Positions 5,950-8,096 of a stretch of 8,096 nucleotides of DNA are shown piece after piece; within the stretch, counting starts at the first letter, position 1; every line of letters begins with the position of its first letter. The position numbers and the translations under genes were made by a program. Source of the DNA: Gammaproteobacteria bacterium (lineage in GTDB: Bacteria > Pseudomonadota > Gammaproteobacteria > Steroidobacterales > Steroidobacteraceae). The stretch covers positions 1 to 8,096 of the forward strand of contig PMMB01000239.1 of NCBI GenBank assembly GCA_003165495.1, given 5' to 3'. The notes below the pieces were generated by a model that was not told the DNA's origin, did no database searches, and saw only the letters and a program-made list of their open reading frames with translations.

Positions 5950-6513
5950 TCAGATCTTGCCGACCAAATCCAGGGACGGCGCCAGGGTGTCCGCGCCCGG
6001 AGTCCACTTCGCGGGGCACACTTCACCCGGGTGCGAGGCAACATACTGCGCGGCTGTTACTTTGCGCAGGAGTTCCTTCGCATCGCGGCCTATTCCATTG
6101 TCGTGAACTTCGATGATCTTGATCAGGCCCTGAGGGTCGATGACGAACGTACCGCGCAGCGCGAGGCCTTCTTCCTCGATCAGCACCTCAAAATTGCGTG
6201 CGAGCGCTGCGGTCGGATCGCCGATGAGCGGATATTGCACCTTCTTGATGGTGTCGGAAGTGTCATGCCACGCCTTGTGCGCGAAGTGCGTGTCGGTGGA
6301 TACGCCGTAGACTTCGACACCCAGCTTCTTGAATTGGGCATAGTTGTCGGCGAGATCACCGAGCTCGGTCGGGCAAACGAACGTGAAGTCCGCAGGGTAA
6401 AACACCACGACGGACCACTTGCCCTTCAGGGTGTCGTTCGTCACCGGCACGAACTTGCCGTTGTGATAGGCGGTGGCCTTGAAGGGTTTGATTTCAGTGT
6501 TAATCAGAGACAT
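5950..6513 (-). CDS. ahpC: alkyl hydroperoxide reductase subunit C (2-Cys peroxiredoxin)
   Basis: A typical 2-Cys peroxiredoxin that reduces H2O2 and organic hydroperoxides in the cytosol. The protein has 187 residues, the same as E. coli AhpC, and begins MSLINTEIKPF. The peroxidatic Cys47 is in the motif DFTFVCPTELGD with Thr44 and Pro40 near it, and Arg120 completes the active site. The resolving Cys166 is in HPGEVCPAKW, and the C-terminus LAPSLDLVGKI is the standard one. The start at 6513 is chosen over an in-frame extension to 6552 because of the family N-terminus and a GAGGA eight to nine bases upstream; the extension would also cover the promoter region. It is the first gene of ahpC-ahpF-nudix and diverges from oxyR, with a predicted OxyR site upstream. 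The complete set of catalytic residues makes activity very likely. Confidence 0.98.
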   Translation of the reverse strand: MSLINTEIKPFKATAYHNGKFVPVTNDTLKGKWSVVVFYPADFTFVCPTELGDLADNYAQFKKLGVEVYGVSTDTHFAHKAWHDTSDTIKKVQYPLIGDPTAALARNFEVLIEEEGLALRGTFVIDPQGLIKIIEVHDNGIGRDAKELLRKVTAAQYVASHPGEVCPAKWTPGADTLAPSLDLVGKI

Positions 6514-6550
6514 TGGGTTGATCCTCGAACAAGTTTTGATACAGGCCGCC

Positions 6551-6579
6551 ATCCTAGCAATCGTGTGCTCATAAGAGAA
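6551..6579 (-). promoter_or_regulatory. predicted ahpC promoter
   Basis: On the minus strand TTCTCT (6579-6574) and TAGGAT (6556-6551) are separated by 17 bases. The -10 matches four of six consensus bases and has TGC directly before it (extended -10). The -35 is poor (three of six), as expected for an activator-dependent promoter. The predicted OxyR operator ends at the base next to the -35. The leader would be about 30 bases. Prediction only. Confidence 0.5.
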
Positions 6580-6616
6580 TTTGATAATAACGATGATTTT
6601 GATAGAGTACGTCTAT
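6580..6616. promoter_or_regulatory. predicted OxyR operator (37 bp) between ahpC and oxyR
   Basis: The known OxyR pattern is two ATAGxTxxxAxCTAT blocks separated by seven bases. Bases 6602-6616 give ATAG-N7-CTAT exactly, matching eight of ten fixed positions. The block at 6580-6594 matches seven of ten, and the gap (6595-6601) is exactly seven bases. The site touches the predicted ahpC -35 and overlaps the predicted oxyR -35. This fits activation of ahpC and autorepression of oxyR as known in other proteobacteria. Matches were counted by eye; binding is untested. Confidence 0.65.
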
Positions 6617-6625
6617 TGCTATAGT
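6599..6625 (+). promoter_or_regulatory. predicted oxyR promoter
   Basis: TTGATA (6599-6604) matches five of six -35 bases and TATAGT (6620-6625) five of six -10 bases, with TGC before the -10. The spacer is only 15 bases, shorter than ideal, but the extended -10 could compensate. Transcription would start near 6632, giving a leader of about 15 bases. The -35 lies inside the predicted OxyR site, which suggests negative autoregulation. Confidence 0.45.
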
Positions 6626-6646
6626 TTGCTTAATCGGGACAAAGGA

Positions 6647-7543
6647 ATGAATCTCAAGGATCTCAAGTATTTGGTGGCGTTGGCCGACACGGGCCATTTC
6701 GGCAAGGCGGCCGAGCGTACCTTCGTGAGCCAACCCACCCTGTCGGCCCAGCTGAAGAAGCTCGAAGAGTACCTCGGAGTCAAGCTGGTCGAGCGCCAAC
6801 CGAAGAATGTGCAGCTCACCGAGGTCGGTAAGCAAGTCGTGGTACGCGCCCGCCGCATGCTGAATGAGGGCGACGAAATCATCGCCCTCGCCCGCAACAA
6901 CACCGATCCTTTCGCCGGGAAACTCAAGATGGCCTTGATCCCCACGATCGGGCCCTATTTGTTGCCGCGAGTGATGCCGAAACTTCGCAAGGCGCTGCCG
7001 CATTTGAGTCTCATGCTGTATGAGTACCAAACGGAATCATTGCTGAAGCGGTTGCGCGACGGCGAAATCGACCTTGGTATCATGGCGCTACCCGCCGCGC
7101 TGGACGGCATTGAGTCGCGCGAACTCTATGAGGAGGATTTCACGGTCGCCCTGCCGGTCAATCACCCCTTAAGCGCCAAATCGACCATCAAGGTGCAGGA
7201 TCTGAAAGGGCATACATTGCTATTGCTGGAGGATGGCCACTGCCTGCGCGATCAAGCCTTGGAAGTCTGCAGTCGGGTCGACGTCCGTGAGGCCGAGGAT
7301 TTTCGCGCGACCAGTCTCGAAACTCTGCGTCAAATGGTGATCGCCGGCCTCGGCATTACATTGCTGCCCGAACTCGCCGTGGAATATTCGTTCGGATCTC
7401 AGCGCGGCCTCGCCATCCGGCGCTTCACCAAGCCCGCGCCATCCCGCACCGTCGGCGCGGTATGGCGCAAGTCCAGCACGCGCGCCTCGGTCATTGCTGC
7501 GGTATGCGACGTCGTGGACCGCGTCGTGGCGAGCAAGACTTAA
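6647..7543 (+). CDS. oxyR: OxyR, LysR-type peroxide sensor and regulator
   Basis: A cytosolic LysR-family regulator of the peroxide response that binds DNA as a tetramer and is switched by disulfide formation. It has 298 residues (E. coli 305). The N-terminal helix-turn-helix spans about 1-60 (MNLKDLKYLVAL, AAERTFVSQPTLSAQLKKLEEYLG). The effector domain contains LIPTIGPYLLP (98-107) and the redox loop LEDGHCLRDQALEVC, which places Cys199 and Cys208 at exactly the E. coli numbers. The stretch FRATSLETLRQMVIAGLGITLLPELAV (219-245) is also OxyR-typical. The start at 6647 follows the family; the frame is open back to 6581, which would overlap the predicted promoter. The only Shine-Dalgarno-like sequence, AAAGGA, abuts the ATG with no spacer, so translation may be weak or start unusually. 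The neighbour ahpC is the classic OxyR target. Confidence 0.97.
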   Translation: MNLKDLKYLVALADTGHFGKAAERTFVSQPTLSAQLKKLEEYLGVKLVERQPKNVQLTEVGKQVVVRARRMLNEGDEIIALARNNTDPFAGKLKMALIPTIGPYLLPRVMPKLRKALPHLSLMLYEYQTESLLKRLRDGEIDLGIMALPAALDGIESRELYEEDFTVALPVNHPLSAKSTIKVQDLKGHTLLLLEDGHCLRDQALEVCSRVDVREAEDFRATSLETLRQMVIAGLGITLLPELAVEYSFGSQRGLAIRRFTKPAPSRTVGAVWRKSSTRASVIAAVCDVVDRVVASKT

Positions 7544-7549
7544 GTCTTG
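7534..7549. repeat. 16-bp perfect palindrome at the end of oxyR
   Basis: CAAGACTTAAGTCTTG reads the same on both strands and has no loop. It covers the last two oxyR sense codons and the TAA stop (7541-7543), and ends 10 bases before the hydrolase start codon. With no spacer it would make a poor RNA hairpin, so a protein-binding site for the downstream gene is at least as plausible. Part of it is constrained by coding. Confidence 0.5.
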
Positions 7550-7559
7550 GGCCAATAGA

Positions 7560-8096
7560 ATGGCTAAACGCCGGCCTGCAGCACGCCTTGCATCCAGGCC
7601 GCTCTCTGCCAAGCACGCCGATTGGGCGTTCCATGCGGATGACGATGAAGTGCTCGATGCTCTGGCCAGCGGGCGCCAAATGGAGAGCCTACGCGAATAC
7701 TTTGGCGCACCGGCCTACGCGGAGCTGTCGGTACTCGCGGCGGCGGAAAAAAAGGCCAAGAAACCTCGAGGTCCTCGGGTTTTGATTCTGCCGGGAATCA
7801 TGGGTTCGAAACTTGGGCTGTCGATGCGCGCCGCGGGCGCGAAGCATCGCAGGCGCGCATCCGAGGTACTGTGGATCGATCCGCTGCAGATTGCGGCGGG
7901 CCGATTGACCGCTCTGGCGTTGCCATTCGGCAAACCGGTCAAGGCGATGGGAGTGTTGCTCTTCTCCTACGCGAAGCTGAAATTGCAGCTTCAAATCGCC
8001 GGCTGCGATGTGAGTTTTTCTCCCTACGACTGGCGCCTCGGCCTCGACGAACTGGGTGCGAAACTTGCTGCACGGATTGCAAGGGACGGACGACCG
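7560..8096 (+). CDS. lipase-like alpha/beta hydrolase (LCAT-related), 3'-truncated
   Basis: The frame is open from ATG 7560 to the window end, giving 179 residues; the 3' part is missing. After a charged, low-hydrophobicity N-terminal region of about 70 residues with no signal peptide comes RVLILPGIMGSKLG (73-86). This is the PGIMGS oxyanion-side loop typical of lecithin:cholesterol acyltransferase-like lipases and esterases. It is followed by EVLWIDPLQIAAGRL (102-116) and FSPYDWRLGLDELGAKLA (153-170), also in family order. The nucleophile elbow (GxSxG) would be beyond the edge, so activity cannot be judged. Similar modules occur alone and at the front of larger multi-domain proteins, some with CHAT peptidase domains (from memory). 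It begins 16 bases after oxyR, so co-transcription is possible. No clear Shine-Dalgarno is visible, which leaves the start somewhat uncertain. Confidence 0.72.
   Translation, partial: MAKRRPAARLASRPLSAKHADWAFHADDDEVLDALASGRQMESLREYFGAPAYAELSVLAAAEKKAKKPRGPRVLILPGIMGSKLGLSMRAAGAKHRRRASEVLWIDPLQIAAGRLTALALPFGKPVKAMGVLLFSYAKLKLQLQIAGCDVSFSPYDWRLGLDELGAKLAARIARDGRP

Noticed and set aside
6514..6552. N-terminal extension of AhpC
   Set aside because: The family start MSLINT at 6513 has a ribosome site, and the extension would cover the predicted transcription start.
6031..6624. Rightward 197-codon open frame opposite ahpC and the promoter gap
   Set aside because: It runs antisense through ahpC and across the divergent promoters; no domain is seen.
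6581..6646. 22-residue N-terminal extension of OxyR
   Set aside because: It overlaps the predicted operator and promoter, and OxyR proteins begin with MNL at the helix-turn-helix.
1..8096. Mobile element, defence island, CRISPR or integron
   Set aside because: No transposase, integrase, direct-repeat array, terminal inverted repeats or tRNA-linked junction was seen on either strand.

Overview
The window looks like a chromosomal piece of a GC-rich Gram-negative bacterium, probably a gamma- or betaproteobacterium. The basis is AhpC, AhpF, OxyR and DeaD proteins that read very close to enterobacterial family members, a lipoprotein-type signal peptide, and generally GC-rich, gene-dense DNA. I see no insertion sequence, phage gene, CRISPR array, tRNA or rRNA, so this looks like core genome with a few accessory small genes.

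Layout, left to right. (1) A 5'-truncated D-2-hydroxyacid dehydrogenase (hydroxypyruvate/glycerate dehydrogenase type) runs rightward to 717. (2) Two GC-rich hairpins (706-752) separate it from a convergent leftward unit: a DeaD-type DEAD-box RNA helicase (start 2824, end 914), followed 33 bases later by a 34-residue, very lysine-rich small ORF (880-776). (3) Divergent from the helicase is a YebC/TACO1-family gene (2890-3615), ended by an 11-bp-stem hairpin. (4) A 51-residue putative lipoprotein (3744-3899) comes next, convergent with (5) a leftward set ahpC-ahpF-nudix (6513 down to 3913). (6) oxyR (6647-7543) diverges from ahpC. (7) An open-ended gene for an LCAT/lipase-like alpha/beta hydrolase starts 16 bases after oxyR and runs off the right edge.

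The best-supported functional module is peroxide defence. OxyR, with both redox cysteines at residues 199 and 208, faces ahpC across a 133-bp gap. That gap holds a 37-bp match to the four-element OxyR operator, flush with a plausible ahpC -35 and overlapping a plausible oxyR -35. AhpC reduces peroxide, AhpF recharges AhpC with NADH, and a Nudix hydrolase of Ap4A-hydrolase type appears to be the third gene of the same operon. A second loose theme is RNA and translation: helicase, YebC family protein and lysine-rich peptide share one divergent locus. I found no convincing wholly new system. The least-explained items are the lysine-rich small ORF, the hydrolase after oxyR with the 16-bp palindrome in front of it, and the Nudix gene in the ahp operon.
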